The notes under the pieces: generated by a model | Database searches by the model: none | Told to the model about the DNA's origin: nothing | The model's input: the letters and a program-made list of their open reading frames with translations, nothing else | Assembly (NCBI GenBank): GCA_016793885.1 | Contig: JAEUHE010000131.1 | Location: 1-38,238 of the forward strand | Length of the DNA: 38,238 bases | Origin: Verrucomicrobiales bacterium | GTDB taxonomy: Bacteria > Verrucomicrobiota > Verrucomicrobiia > Limisphaerales > UBA11320 | Direction: 5' to 3' | Made by a program: the position numbers and the translations under genes | Shown: one piece after another, positions 8,490 through 17,322 of the stretch | How positions within the stretch are numbered: position 1 is the first letter of the stretch | Layout of the letters: every line of letters begins with the position of its first letter

Positions 8490-11428
8490 GGTGCAGCGTA
8501 GGAGATCGTGGACTGAATCGGGAATCGACAGGCGCAACCCGCGCTCGCCGCTGGCATCAGCACCATCCCCTCCCCGGAGATCAAGGAGAGGAAGCAACTC
8601 GAGCGAGTCCCCGCCATCTCGCGTCGTTGCTGGGTGTCGAGATCCCAGATGAACGGGGATCCCTTCGCGTAGTCCCAATTAATATAGTGAACCGCTTTGG
8701 CCGCAGCCGACATCGTGGTGCACCCGCCCCGCTCCGGCAAGCCCGACCGAATGACTGCACCGCTTTCCAAATCGTAGACGTAGGGCTCCACAATCACCTG
8801 TTTACCAACGATCACCGGGTGATACATGTGCCCGCCGTGATGATTTCGATTCCAGGCATGCGACTTTTTCCAAATCTGACTGCCATCAGCCGCTGAGTAA
8901 CAGAAGACGTTGTATTGAGTGGTGGAATCGTTGAGCACCAACCGCTCTCCGGCGTAGGAAAGGTAGAATACCACCGGATACGGGCTCACCGGAACGGCCA
9001 GGGGTTTCTCCCACAGAAGTTCCCCCGTGCGCGCGTCCAGCGCCACAATGGAGTTGCTCCTCCACAGGTTGGCGCTGTCAATGCGGCCACTGGCATAGTT
9101 GAGGATGGCCGGGTTCCGGCAATCGACGAAGTAAATCCGCCCCCCACCAATGGCGATGGTGTTGTTAATCACCACCCCGTTGGTGTAGCTCCACAGCGAA
9201 GTTCCATCGGCCTTCGCCAGGCAGAACAGGCGATGGCTGCAGATCTTCGAGATCTCGTTCAAAGCCGTGGTTGAATCATACCAAAACTCCCAGCTCCCAT
9301 CATACTTCGTGTAAAATGACCCCTTCTTCACCGAGCTGCCATAGAGCCGATCATCGACCGTGGCCACGTAGCCCCAGTCGTAACCCTCGGCCGCCTCGGG
9401 CACAGAGTAGATGCGTTGCGTTCGGCCGGTGCGCGCGTCCAGTCGGAGAACGGACTGGCGATGGGCGACCATCACCGAGGTGGAATCGGCACACCAATTC
9501 CCACCATCACGCGGCATGTTGACCCGCCGAAGCTCGGGAATTTCAAGCGACCAATACATTCGTCCATTGTGCGCATCTTGAGCCGCCAAACGGTTGTTTC
9601 CCTGGGTGTACAGGGTGCCGTTGGCGACCAGCGGAGATGGATTCCGAGCTTGCCGATCCGTGAACCCCCGGGGGCCGGGTTCTCCAAACCACTGAACTTT
9701 CATATCACGGCCCAGAACGCGCTCGTCCTGACTACAAACGGTCTGAGCCGGATCGGCAAAGTTGTGAGTCCATTGTCCGGCACCAGGCAACGCGCGACGG
9801 GTTCCTCGCAGTCCCCGTCCCGGGGTGACCACCACATCCATCGAGTCGGCAGGCACTCCTCCACGCAACCAGGCCTCCCACTCGGCCGAACGCGGAAATG
9901 AGTCGGCCATCCCGTCAGGGTTTCCCAGAAGCACGATGCCTCCAGATGGCCGCAGCACGCGAAACAGTTCGGCCGCAACTCCCGCAGGCGCTCCGCCGTG
10001 AAGCGCGGAGGAAGATAGGATCATATTGAACCAATTCTTGGTGTAAGGCAGTGCCGCCAGCGAAGTGTGAACGGCGGAGATGCGCGTCCCATACAATCCC
10101 GATGCCTGGAGCCGCAACCGAAGTTCCTGGACGACGGCGGCGTTCGAGGACACCACCATCACCTGCAGGTCCGACCGACGCACCAACTCCCAGGCCAAAC
10201 GTCCATCGATCGCCCCGTAGTCCAAAGCATAGCCCCGAGTGATTCCTGTCTCCGCCAGAATCGATTCAGCTATTTTTCCATACCACTCCGTACGGTCGTC
10301 CGCTGGGAAAGGTGCCAGCCGCGGGTCGATCGGCGGCAGGGTGTAATTGAAGTCTGTTTCAAAATCGTAGATCGGGGACGTGACTGGGGTCGAGGGAGGC
10401 AGGACATTCGCCTCGACGCGAAAGAAATACCGTGTCTTCGGCTTCAACCCTCGCAAGGTGACCTCGTGGACCGTCTTCATTACCGAATCGGCTACGACCG
10501 ACTCCAGAGCCTCCGCCACTCCCCATTCCAACGACGTCCGAACGGGGGTGGCCGTTTGCCATTCCACAACGGCGCTGCTGGGATCAGTAAATCGAACCAC
10601 CGGTCCCAACAACGGGGATGGCTTGGGCGGAGGGAGCTGGATCGTGGCGGGGAAGAGATTGCTCTGGCTCTGATAGGTGGCCAACACCTCTGGAGCCGAC
10701 AGGGTATGGCCGTAGACTGCCACTTCGCGCAACCATCCATCGAGAGGATAAAACTCGTTGTCATCCTTGTACGCCCCCAGGACATAAGGCGCGGCAGAAT
10801 AAAGAACGGCCCCCTTCTCCGTCCCCGCCGTCGCGACCAACCGCCCATTGATAAAGAGCTTCTGCTGAACTCCATCATAGGTCCCGAGCACGTGATACCA
10901 CCGATTCAATTGAAAGGCGCTGGGAGCATACAGGTAGTTCAAAGTTCCATCGCTGGTTAACGCGAAGTAAAACTTGGAGTCGTGGGCTCCCAGCACCCAG
11001 CCGCGTTCGAAATCCCCGTTGTCCTGCAGACACCCGACAATACCAGGCCACTGTCCGGCGGAGCGCATCGCCACCCACGCCCCCACGCTCAGATTGGTTC
11101 GCGGAAGCACCGTCGGCGGCAAAGCGGGAGAGAGCTGCACGAAATTTTGAACCCCATCGAACAGCACCGCTTCAGGGTCGGAGGTGAGAGTCAAAGGCCC
11201 CATGAACTGGCCGTCCGGAGAGCCCGCCTGGTTTCGCACCATTCCCCCGCTCACATTGGTTTTCGATAGCACCCATTGACCGAGTGGAGCCGCCGCCGCG
11301 ACAGGAAAGCGACAACCCAAGCAGAGGAGCACGACTATCCACAGCACAGACAGGCTTGGGCCTGCGTCGTGACGCCCCCACCTGGAGGTCCGCTTAGTCT
11401 GTCGACTTCTAGACAAAGGAAGATTCAT
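8486..11428 (-). CDS. Exported LamG / Fn3-like / methyltransferase-like / PQQ-propeller fusion
   Basis: A 980-residue multidomain protein. A leader covers about residues 25-47. A LamG/concanavalin-like domain spans ~48-250, with WVAMRSAGQWPGIVG and NRWYHVLGTYDG. A purple-acid-phosphatase or fibronectin-III type domain lies at ~270-365 (AVVEWQTATP, LKPKTRYFFRVEA). A class I SAM-methyltransferase-like domain is at ~375-510, with ALDYGAIDGRLAWEL in place of motif I and LFRVLRPSGGIVLLG as the late motif. PQQ-like repeats fill ~545-970. The first methyltransferase motif lacks the usual glycine spacing and the acidic residue after strand 2 is replaced, so the domain may not use SAM. It overlaps both neighbours by 4 nt (ATGA). 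Fusions of methyltransferase and PQQ domains occur in PVC bacteria, as far as I recall; their function is not known to me. Confidence 0.85.
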   Translation of the reverse strand: MNLPLSRSRQTKRTSRWGRHDAGPSLSVLWIVVLLCLGCRFPVAAAAPLGQWVLSKTNVSGGMVRNQAGSPDGQFMGPLTLTSDPEAVLFDGVQNFVQLSPALPPTVLPRTNLSVGAWVAMRSAGQWPGIVGCLQDNGDFERGWVLGAHDSKFYFALTSDGTLNYLYAPSAFQLNRWYHVLGTYDGVQQKLFINGRLVATAGTEKGAVLYSAAPYVLGAYKDDNEFYPLDGWLREVAVYGHTLSAPEVLATYQSQSNLFPATIQLPPPKPSPLLGPVVRFTDPSSAVVEWQTATPVRTSLEWGVAEALESVVADSVMKTVHEVTLRGLKPKTRYFFRVEANVLPPSTPVTSPIYDFETDFNYTLPPIDPRLAPFPADDRTEWYGKIAESILAETGITRGYALDYGAIDGRLAWELVRRSDLQVMVVSSNAAVVQELRLRLQASGLYGTRISAVHTSLAALPYTKNWFNMILSSSALHGGAPAGVAAELFRVLRPSGGIVLLGNPDGMADSFPRSAEWEAWLRGGVPADSMDVVVTPGRGLRGTRRALPGAGQWTHNFADPAQTVCSQDERVLGRDMKVQWFGEPGPRGFTDRQARNPSPLVANGTLYTQGNNRLAAQDAHNGRMYWSLEIPELRRVNMPRDGGNWCADSTSVMVAHRQSVLRLDARTGRTQRIYSVPEAAEGYDWGYVATVDDRLYGSSVKKGSFYTKYDGSWEFWYDSTTALNEISKICSHRLFCLAKADGTSLWSYTNGVVINNTIAIGGGRIYFVDCRNPAILNYASGRIDSANLWRSNSIVALDARTGELLWEKPLAVPVSPYPVVFYLSYAGERLVLNDSTTQYNVFCYSAADGSQIWKKSHAWNRNHHGGHMYHPVIVGKQVIVEPYVYDLESGAVIRSGLPERGGCTTMSAAAKAVHYINWDYAKGSPFIWDLDTQQRREMAGTRSSCFLSLISGEGMVLMPAASAGCACRFPIQSTISYAAP

Positions 11429-12489
11429 GGCTCAGCGATCACTCGATAGAACACCGGATGATGGCCGTTGGGCAAAATGAAAAATCCGGCACCGCCATCA
11501 CCCCGGGTCGGAGAGACTCCTGCCACTTTAAGCCAGGGCTCAAACCCCACTACAGCCGGCCGACTCTCCAAATAGTAGCTCCGACCCGGGAGCGTCGGAA
11601 ACCTGATGCGATGATGCGTGCTGTCCAGCGCCTCGATCATGAGTCCCCACCCATCGCCCGCCCACCGCGGGTCCGATCCCACTTGGACCTCAGTGCCATC
11701 CGAGACTCCGTCCCCATCGGTATCTGAATTGTCCACTCGCGTACCATGGAATTTGACTTCATCAAGGTCCGTCAACCCATCGGTATCACCGTCCCGATCC
11801 AGTCCCCAAAGCGTCACGCTAAAATCATCCAGCGAGGCTGGCAGGCCGGAAAGCCACCGGCAGAACTCGAGGCTCGAAATCGCCCGGTCCTTGAAGCCCA
11901 AGCCCCCCAATCTCCGCACCCCATCCAGCCACACGTCATAGCGGCGGTTTTCATAGTCAATCCGAATACTTACACGGCGAGGATCCTCCCCGGCCAGGCT
12001 ATAACCCTGGGTCGCCGGAAGAAAAATGCCGTTCCCCTCCCCGTCCCCATCGAGAGCCAACACGCCCCTCTGGGAGCCGAGAACCAGGACGACGCTGGCG
12101 GGGCCGCTGGGGATCATGGGCGGCCAATCAGATCCGCCACCGCTCACCAAAAAATCGACCCACACTACCGGTGCAGCCGCACGGATCCCCAGTTCGACCT
12201 CGGCTTGGCGGGCAGAGACCGATTGGGTGCCTCTACCCACCGCCGGTTGAACGACTTCCGCATCGCCTGCCAGCACCCGCCAACCCGATTGCCCGTGAAG
12301 ATTTCCTAGCACAAATGGAGGCACTGCGGCCTGCTCGAACCCGGTCAGATAGAGAACCCCAGAGTCAGGCGTCGCCGCCTCGAGGAATGGCCACAGCAAA
12401 AGCCAGCTGCCCATAAGACACACCCCACCGGCTCGACGGGCGCGTCGAAGGAAACCCAAGGACAAAAAAGGTTGAGCGGTGATCGCCAT
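11425..12489 (-). CDS. Secreted protein with thrombospondin type-3-like calcium repeats
   Basis: A 354-residue exported protein, first in the three-gene operon. The leader has a basic segment (RRARR) followed by a hydrophobic run ending near FLEAATP. The middle, about residues 40-225, is a beta-rich domain I cannot name; it may be a LamG-like jelly roll. Residues ~232-275 carry two Asp-rich loops, DRDGDTDGLTDLDE and DTDGDGVSDGTEVQ, typical of thrombospondin type-3 calcium sites. The C-terminus carries YYLES, a Trp and FYRV, a module shared with other secreted proteins here. The ATG at 12489 was preferred to a GTG at 12513; an ATG at 12414 is also possible. Its stop overlaps the next gene by 4 nt. 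Confidence 0.75.
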   Translation of the reverse strand: MAITAQPFLSLGFLRRARRAGGVCLMGSWLLLWPFLEAATPDSGVLYLTGFEQAAVPPFVLGNLHGQSGWRVLAGDAEVVQPAVGRGTQSVSARQAEVELGIRAAAPVVWVDFLVSGGGSDWPPMIPSGPASVVLVLGSQRGVLALDGDGEGNGIFLPATQGYSLAGEDPRRVSIRIDYENRRYDVWLDGVRRLGGLGFKDRAISSLEFCRWLSGLPASLDDFSVTLWGLDRDGDTDGLTDLDEVKFHGTRVDNSDTDGDGVSDGTEVQVGSDPRWAGDGWGLMIEALDSTHHRIRFPTLPGRSYYLESRPAVVGFEPWLKVAGVSPTRGDGGAGFFILPNGHHPVFYRVIAEP

Positions 12490-12579
12490 TAAATCCACAG
12501 GAACAGATAGCACACCTTAGACGAAACCTCCCGGGTCACAATGCAAAACCCTCCGCCCGCCAGTTGACGCAAGTGCCAA

Positions 12580-15500
12580 ATGAGTCAATGGTTGAGCGGA
12601 TATATGCATGTCCCGATCCGATATGACCTTCTGCGATTCTGTCTGTGGTGCCTGGTGCTGAGCATCCAGTTTCCTGCCCTCCGTCTGCTGGGACAGGAAG
12701 AGACCAAATCGTTGTTCCCCTTGGATCAGTCCTGGCGTTACAACCAAACCTCGGGCTACGCAGGCCAAACCTGGGCGGAACTGGGCTTCGACGATTCGGC
12801 CCTTCCCCAATCCGCCGGGCTGTTTGCCGCTGAATCAGGCAACCCCTTTGTTACCGCCCGACTCCGCACCCGCCTTCAACCCGGCCGATCTACCTACTAT
12901 TTCAGAACCTCGTTCCTCTTCACCAACTCCCCGGTCGGAATCACCTTGGTCTGCAGCAACCTCATCGATGACGGGGCCGTGTTTTATCTTAACGGCCGAG
13001 AGGTCAAACGGCTGCGCCTGCCAGAGCCACCCAACCCTATCCAGGACGAGACCGTCGCGGTCCCACATGAGGTGACCGCATTCGAAGTGTTCCACCTGTC
13101 GGGACCGCTCATCGAAACCAACCTTTTCCCCGGGGTCAACGTGCTGGCCGTTGAAGTTCACCAAGACCCCGAAGCCAACTCCGATGTGGTATTCGGAATG
13201 AGCTTAACGGCCGTTCTACCCGACCCTCGTCAGCCCTCGACCTTGAAGATGCCACAGGAACCCCGATCCGAAGGCCTTCGCTTCATCAACGCCTTTGATG
13301 GGTTGAGCTTCATCAACCCGGTGGCCATCAGCAGTCCTCCCGGGGAAACCAACCGCCTCTTTGTGGTCGAGCAGGCCGGGCAGATCTCCGTCATCACCAA
13401 CCTGGCTAATCCCAATCGGTCCACGTTTCTCAACATTTCAGGCCGCATCATCTCCGGCGGAGAACAGGGGCTGCTGGGACTGGCCTTCCACCCTGGTTAC
13501 GCCACGAATCGGCAGTTCTTCCTCTTTTACACCACCCGATCCACCACGACACAAGGGACCAATGCGCTCCACGATCGACTCTCCCGAATGCGGACCTCCG
13601 CGGACGACCCGAATAGCGCCGATCCCGCCACCGAGGAGATCCTTTTCGAGCAGTTCGACGAGGCCTCCAACCACAATGGGGGAGATCTTCATTTTGGACC
13701 CGATGGCTATCTCTACGTGTCCTTGGGAGATGAAGGCAGTGGCAATGACGCGTTCCTGAACAGCCAGCGGATCGATCGCGACTTCTTCGCCGGCCTGCTC
13801 CGCATCGACGTGGATGCGCGCGCAACGAGCCTCCCCGCCAACCGCCATCCGGCCAATCAAAGAGGGCCTGAGACCCCCATCCCCTACCGCATCCCGGCGG
13901 ACAACCCGTGGGTCGGAGCCACCGAATTCAACGGCCGGCCCGTGGACCCCGGTTCGGTGCGAACTGAGTTCTACGCGGTGGGGCTCCGCAACCCGTGGCG
14001 GTTCAGTTTCGATTCCCTGACCGGAGAACTCTACCTCGCCGATGTCGGACAAGGCGTTTATGAGGAAGTCAACCTGGTGCGCAAAGGTGGCAACTATGGC
14101 TGGAGCTTTCGCGAGGGCTTGCATCCTGGCCCGCGTGTTGGGCCGCCTGCGGGCGTGAGTTTTGACGGACCCATCGCCGAATACATCCATGGATCAGGAC
14201 CCGATCGCGGAAATTCCATCACCGGAGGATTGGTTTATCGCGGCTCCCGCATCCCATCTTTATATGGTGCCTATGTCTTTGCCGACTACGTCAGTGGCAA
14301 CGTCTGGGCGCTCCGCGCCACCGGCACGAATACGGTTCCTTTCACCCGGCTCACCGGTGATACCAGCATCGCGGGTTTTGGCGTCGACCCACGAAACGGC
14401 GACATTCTCTCAGCCGATCAGAGCGAAGATCAGATCAAGCGGCTAGTCTCAGATCCCGGAACCAGCGTGGGATCCGCTCTGCCTCCCACCCTTCTGCAGA
14501 CCGGGGCCTTCACCAACCTGCATCAACTCACCGATCCCACCATGGCTCTGACGCCTAACACCGGGGTGCAACCCTACGAGATCAACGTGCCATTCTGGTC
14601 CGATCATGCGCTTAAGACCCGCTGGGTATTTCGAAGCAACCCGAATCTTAAGATTCAAACGTCGATCAACGAGAGCTGGAACTTCCCTACCGGGACCGTA
14701 TGGATCAAGCACTTCGATCTGGAGCTCACCAACGGGGTGCCGGAGTCAAAGCGTCGGCTCGAGACACGCCTGTTGGTCCGAAATTCCGCCGGGGTGTATG
14801 GCGTGACCTACCGCTGGGGCAGTTCGCTGACCAACGCCAGCCTGGTCCCGGAGTCGGGGCTGGAGGAATCATTCGTTGTCCACGATGGCGGCACCACCCG
14901 CACGCAGGTCTGGCGCTATCCCAGTCGGTCTGAATGCGTCGCCTGCCACACCCCGGCCGCGGGCTACGCCCTCGGTTTCGGCACGGCCCAATTGAATCGC
15001 GATACCACCTCGTCCGGCGCCACCCAAAACCAGCTCGCTCAACTCCAGAGTGCCGGCTACTTCTCCACGCCGTTCCCCAACCCCGAGGTGCTCCCCCGCC
15101 TGGCTCACGCCACCAACGAAGCCTGGAGCGCGGAGTGGCGAGTGCGCTCCTACCTTTCCGCCAATTGCGCCTCCTGCCACCGACCCGGAGGAACCGCCCT
15201 CGGTCAATGGGATGCTCGAGCGCATGTTCCACTTTCCCAGGCTGGCATCGTTAACGGTGCGCTGACTGAGAATAGCAGTTCCGATCAGGACCGTGTCGTT
15301 GCACCCGGCTCCGAAGCGAACTCGATGCTTCTGCAACGGATCTCCACGCGAGGCCCCCGACAGATGCCGCCCCTGGGTTCAACCGTACTGGACCTTGCCG
15401 ACATCCGTCTTCTCGCCCACTGGATTACCAATGAGCTGCCTCGCACGGTGGACTTTGACACGTGGCAGTTCATTCACTTTGTCACCACAGAATCCCCTCC

Positions 15501-15828
15501 CGCGGGACCACAGGATGATCCCGACGGGGACGGACGTGACAACTGGCTGGAATGGCTCAGTGAGACTGATCCGAACAATGTCGCCAGCCGATGGGAGGTC
15601 ACCTGCAGTCGAGTCGACGGTAAGGTTGCACTCGAGTTTCCCCACCCGGCCAACCGGGCCGTTCAAGTCGAGTTCACTTCCAATCTGGATGACCCTTCGT
15701 CGTGGCGGCTGCTGGACGTGCCGTCCAATCGTTTCCTGGTGCCAGCTCAAACCTTACTGAGGACAGTAGAAGACGCTCACGATGGATCGACGGCTCGCTT
15801 CTACCGCGCTGTGATCAGCGATCCCTGA
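12580..15828 (+). CDS. Glucose/sorbosone dehydrogenase fused to a diheme cytochrome c-like domain
   Basis: A 1082-residue secreted protein. After the leader comes a jelly-roll region (~45-215, with GAVFYLNGREVKR). A soluble PQQ glucose/sorbosone dehydrogenase propeller spans ~234-625, with LLGLAFHPGY, NHNGGDLHFGPDGYLYVSLG (its His is a candidate catalytic residue), GLRNPWRFSFD and GGNYGW. A tail of ~420 residues resembles the SO2930-type diheme cytochrome family, with CVACH near 786 and CASCH near 863. Next come a calcium-loop-like DDPDGDGRDNWLEWL and a C-terminal module ending ARFYRAVISDP. The fusion suggests substrate oxidation at PQQ with electrons passed to the hemes in the same chain. 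An in-frame ATG at 12604 would give a neater signal peptide. The gene is divergent from the calcium-repeat gene. Confidence 0.88.
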   Translation: MSQWLSGYMHVPIRYDLLRFCLWCLVLSIQFPALRLLGQEETKSLFPLDQSWRYNQTSGYAGQTWAELGFDDSALPQSAGLFAAESGNPFVTARLRTRLQPGRSTYYFRTSFLFTNSPVGITLVCSNLIDDGAVFYLNGREVKRLRLPEPPNPIQDETVAVPHEVTAFEVFHLSGPLIETNLFPGVNVLAVEVHQDPEANSDVVFGMSLTAVLPDPRQPSTLKMPQEPRSEGLRFINAFDGLSFINPVAISSPPGETNRLFVVEQAGQISVITNLANPNRSTFLNISGRIISGGEQGLLGLAFHPGYATNRQFFLFYTTRSTTTQGTNALHDRLSRMRTSADDPNSADPATEEILFEQFDEASNHNGGDLHFGPDGYLYVSLGDEGSGNDAFLNSQRIDRDFFAGLLRIDVDARATSLPANRHPANQRGPETPIPYRIPADNPWVGATEFNGRPVDPGSVRTEFYAVGLRNPWRFSFDSLTGELYLADVGQGVYEEVNLVRKGGNYGWSFREGLHPGPRVGPPAGVSFDGPIAEYIHGSGPDRGNSITGGLVYRGSRIPSLYGAYVFADYVSGNVWALRATGTNTVPFTRLTGDTSIAGFGVDPRNGDILSADQSEDQIKRLVSDPGTSVGSALPPTLLQTGAFTNLHQLTDPTMALTPNTGVQPYEINVPFWSDHALKTRWVFRSNPNLKIQTSINESWNFPTGTVWIKHFDLELTNGVPESKRRLETRLLVRNSAGVYGVTYRWGSSLTNASLVPESGLEESFVVHDGGTTRTQVWRYPSRSECVACHTPAAGYALGFGTAQLNRDTTSSGATQNQLAQLQSAGYFSTPFPNPEVLPRLAHATNEAWSAEWRVRSYLSANCASCHRPGGTALGQWDARAHVPLSQAGIVNGALTENSSSDQDRVVAPGSEANSMLLQRISTRGPRQMPPLGSTVLDLADIRLLAHWITNELPRTVDFDTWQFIHFVTTESPPAGPQDDPDGDGRDNWLEWLSETDPNNVASRWEVTCSRVDGKVALEFPHPANRAVQVEFTSNLDDPSSWRLLDVPSNRFLVPAQTLLRTVEDAHDGSTARFYRAVISDP

Positions 15829-15864
15829 CGCCAAAGGCCCCGAGAGACGAGAACAGGTGGCCCG

Positions 15865-16971
15865 TCACCGCAGTCGCAGCGCCCGGCGAAGCGGCGCTTC
15901 CAAGCCGTTCGCACAGTGGTAGAACCCAAGCGAGTTGGGATGAACGCCGTCCACCAAGCCATCGGCCTGCTTGGCATTCAGCATCGCAAGACCATCGACG
16001 AAAAAGATCCGAGCGTCTCCAGAACGCCGCGCCTGCCGCACGAACCGCGCACAGAATTCGCGTTTCGAGGATTGCTCCGCCGCCACCTTTGGATCCGCTG
16101 CTTCACTCGAGAAATAAAACGGTGAAACCACCAGGATCGGGACCCGTGAAAACTTCTCCCGGAGCTTGGCCACGAACGGAGGGAGCTTCTGCTGGTAGAC
16201 CGCGAAGGAAGGGTTGGCCCAAAAATCCAACACGATGCAGGAAGGGTCCAGCTCCAACATCGCCTCCGCGATCTGGATCTCTCCAAGGCCGCTGCCACTG
16301 AAACCCAGGTTGATAAAGTCTGCATTGAGCCGTCGCTCCAGAATGGCCTGGTAAGATCCTCCCGGATTCGAGGCGCATCCACCTTGAGTGATGCTAGATC
16401 CGTAGTAAACCACGGGCTGGGAGACCGCATAAGGGGTCGGCGGCAACACCTGAGCGCCATCTTCCAAAATGAGCTCCTCGATCGTGACAGCCTTATAGAG
16501 CGGCAAATAGATTTCGACATCCCACACCGCAGCCTCCCCAGCCCATTTCCAATCGACCTTGATCACGCCCTGAGCATCGGGAGAGGCGCTCGCGCGATAC
16601 TGGCCATTCACGTAGAGATCAAAGCCATTCTCACCAATGCTCGCCATGTGATGCATGTTGGAGAAGGACGGGTTGCGCGCGCGCAGCCCCACCTGCTTCG
16701 AAGTGGTGCGAAACCGAATTCGCGCACCGCTCGGATGCTGGGCCAGTCCGCGCACCGCAGGAGTGAGAGAGGGCTGAAGGCGCGCGGGAAACCGGATCAG
16801 GCGCGGTTGATCTTCCGCGTACCAACCAAGGCCGTACACCGGCAACCGCGGATCCGGAAACGGAATGCTCTGAGCGGCGAAGGTGGTGGCAACGCAAAAC
16901 AAAGTAGCCACGACCCCGGGAACCCAATGCCAAGACGAGTGCAGAGCAGTCAGACAGTTCATGGGTGACAT
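15865..16971 (-). CDS. Secreted SGNH/GDSL-type esterase
   Basis: A 368-residue exported hydrolase of the SGNH superfamily. A leader occupies about residues 1-33. An N-terminal beta domain contains GENGFDLYVNG, which fits the GxDLY domain found in front of these esterases. The catalytic domain opens with VVYYGSSITQGG, giving Ser193 as nucleophile. GFSGSG and FWANPS provide the oxyanion Gly and Asn blocks, and DGVHPN supplies Asp341 and His344. I chose the ATG at 16971; the ATG at 16962 is nearly as good, and a longer TTG-started frame at 17070 would bury the leader. It converges on the dehydrogenase gene with a 36-bp gap. Deacylation of carbohydrates is the likely type of reaction; the substrate is unknown. 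Confidence 0.88.
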   Translation of the reverse strand: MSPMNCLTALHSSWHWVPGVVATLFCVATTFAAQSIPFPDPRLPVYGLGWYAEDQPRLIRFPARLQPSLTPAVRGLAQHPSGARIRFRTTSKQVGLRARNPSFSNMHHMASIGENGFDLYVNGQYRASASPDAQGVIKVDWKWAGEAAVWDVEIYLPLYKAVTIEELILEDGAQVLPPTPYAVSQPVVYYGSSITQGGCASNPGGSYQAILERRLNADFINLGFSGSGLGEIQIAEAMLELDPSCIVLDFWANPSFAVYQQKLPPFVAKLREKFSRVPILVVSPFYFSSEAADPKVAAEQSSKREFCARFVRQARRSGDARIFFVDGLAMLNAKQADGLVDGVHPNSLGFYHCANGLEAPLRRALRLR

Positions 16972-17132
16972 CTTCACCAAACTGCTGACCCGTTGCCAAT
17001 CCCAGAAGGAACGGCTAACCCCGCCTTTCACGAAAGGGAAGATCGCCCGCCCTATGGACCGCGGTGGCACGACACCGCTGTTCCTTCACGCCGCCTCATT
17101 CCCGCCCACGCCGGCATTCACCAGGAACACCT

Positions 17133-17182
17133 CCAGCCACTCCGCTGCGGGCACGAAAAGCGGAGACGTGTCTCCGCAGTCC
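17133..17182 (+). repeat. Short dispersed element, copy A
   Basis: Contains CCACTCCGCTGCGGGCACG, then AAAAGCGGAGACGTG, then TCTCCGCAGTCCA. A close match lies at 22577-22614 in the same orientation, and an inverted, more diverged match at 29671-29710. The internal GCGGAGA and TCTCCGC blocks form a hairpin. Confidence 0.55.
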
Positions 17183-17258
17183 ATAAAGCCACCCCACTTC
17201 CCACACCACTGGAGTAAGTTGCTTCGGACGCTGCTTTTCCTTCACCCACCGCAGAAAC

Positions 17259-17292
17259 CAAAAAGGGCACCGTGCAACTCGCACGATGCCCT
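17259..17292 (-). terminator. Intrinsic terminator of the three-repeat protein gene
   Basis: AGGGCA-C-CGTGC, loop AACTC, then GCACG-A-TGCCCT, forming an 11-bp stem with one mismatch. Read on the minus strand, it is followed at once by TTTTTGG. It begins about 30 nt after the stop codon at 17323. Confidence 0.75.
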
Positions 17293-17322
17293 CGTTGTTA
17301 ACCAACCCCAAGCTGAGGCACC

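Larger units (their letters stand above)
16972..17322. other. Intergenic stretch with terminator and repeat copy
   Basis: This 351-bp gap holds the terminator of the three-repeat protein gene (17259-17292), one copy of a short dispersed element (~17133-17182), and a small inverted repeat (CCTTTCACGAAAGG, near 17024-17037) upstream of the esterase gene. No coding sequence is convincing. Confidence 0.5.
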
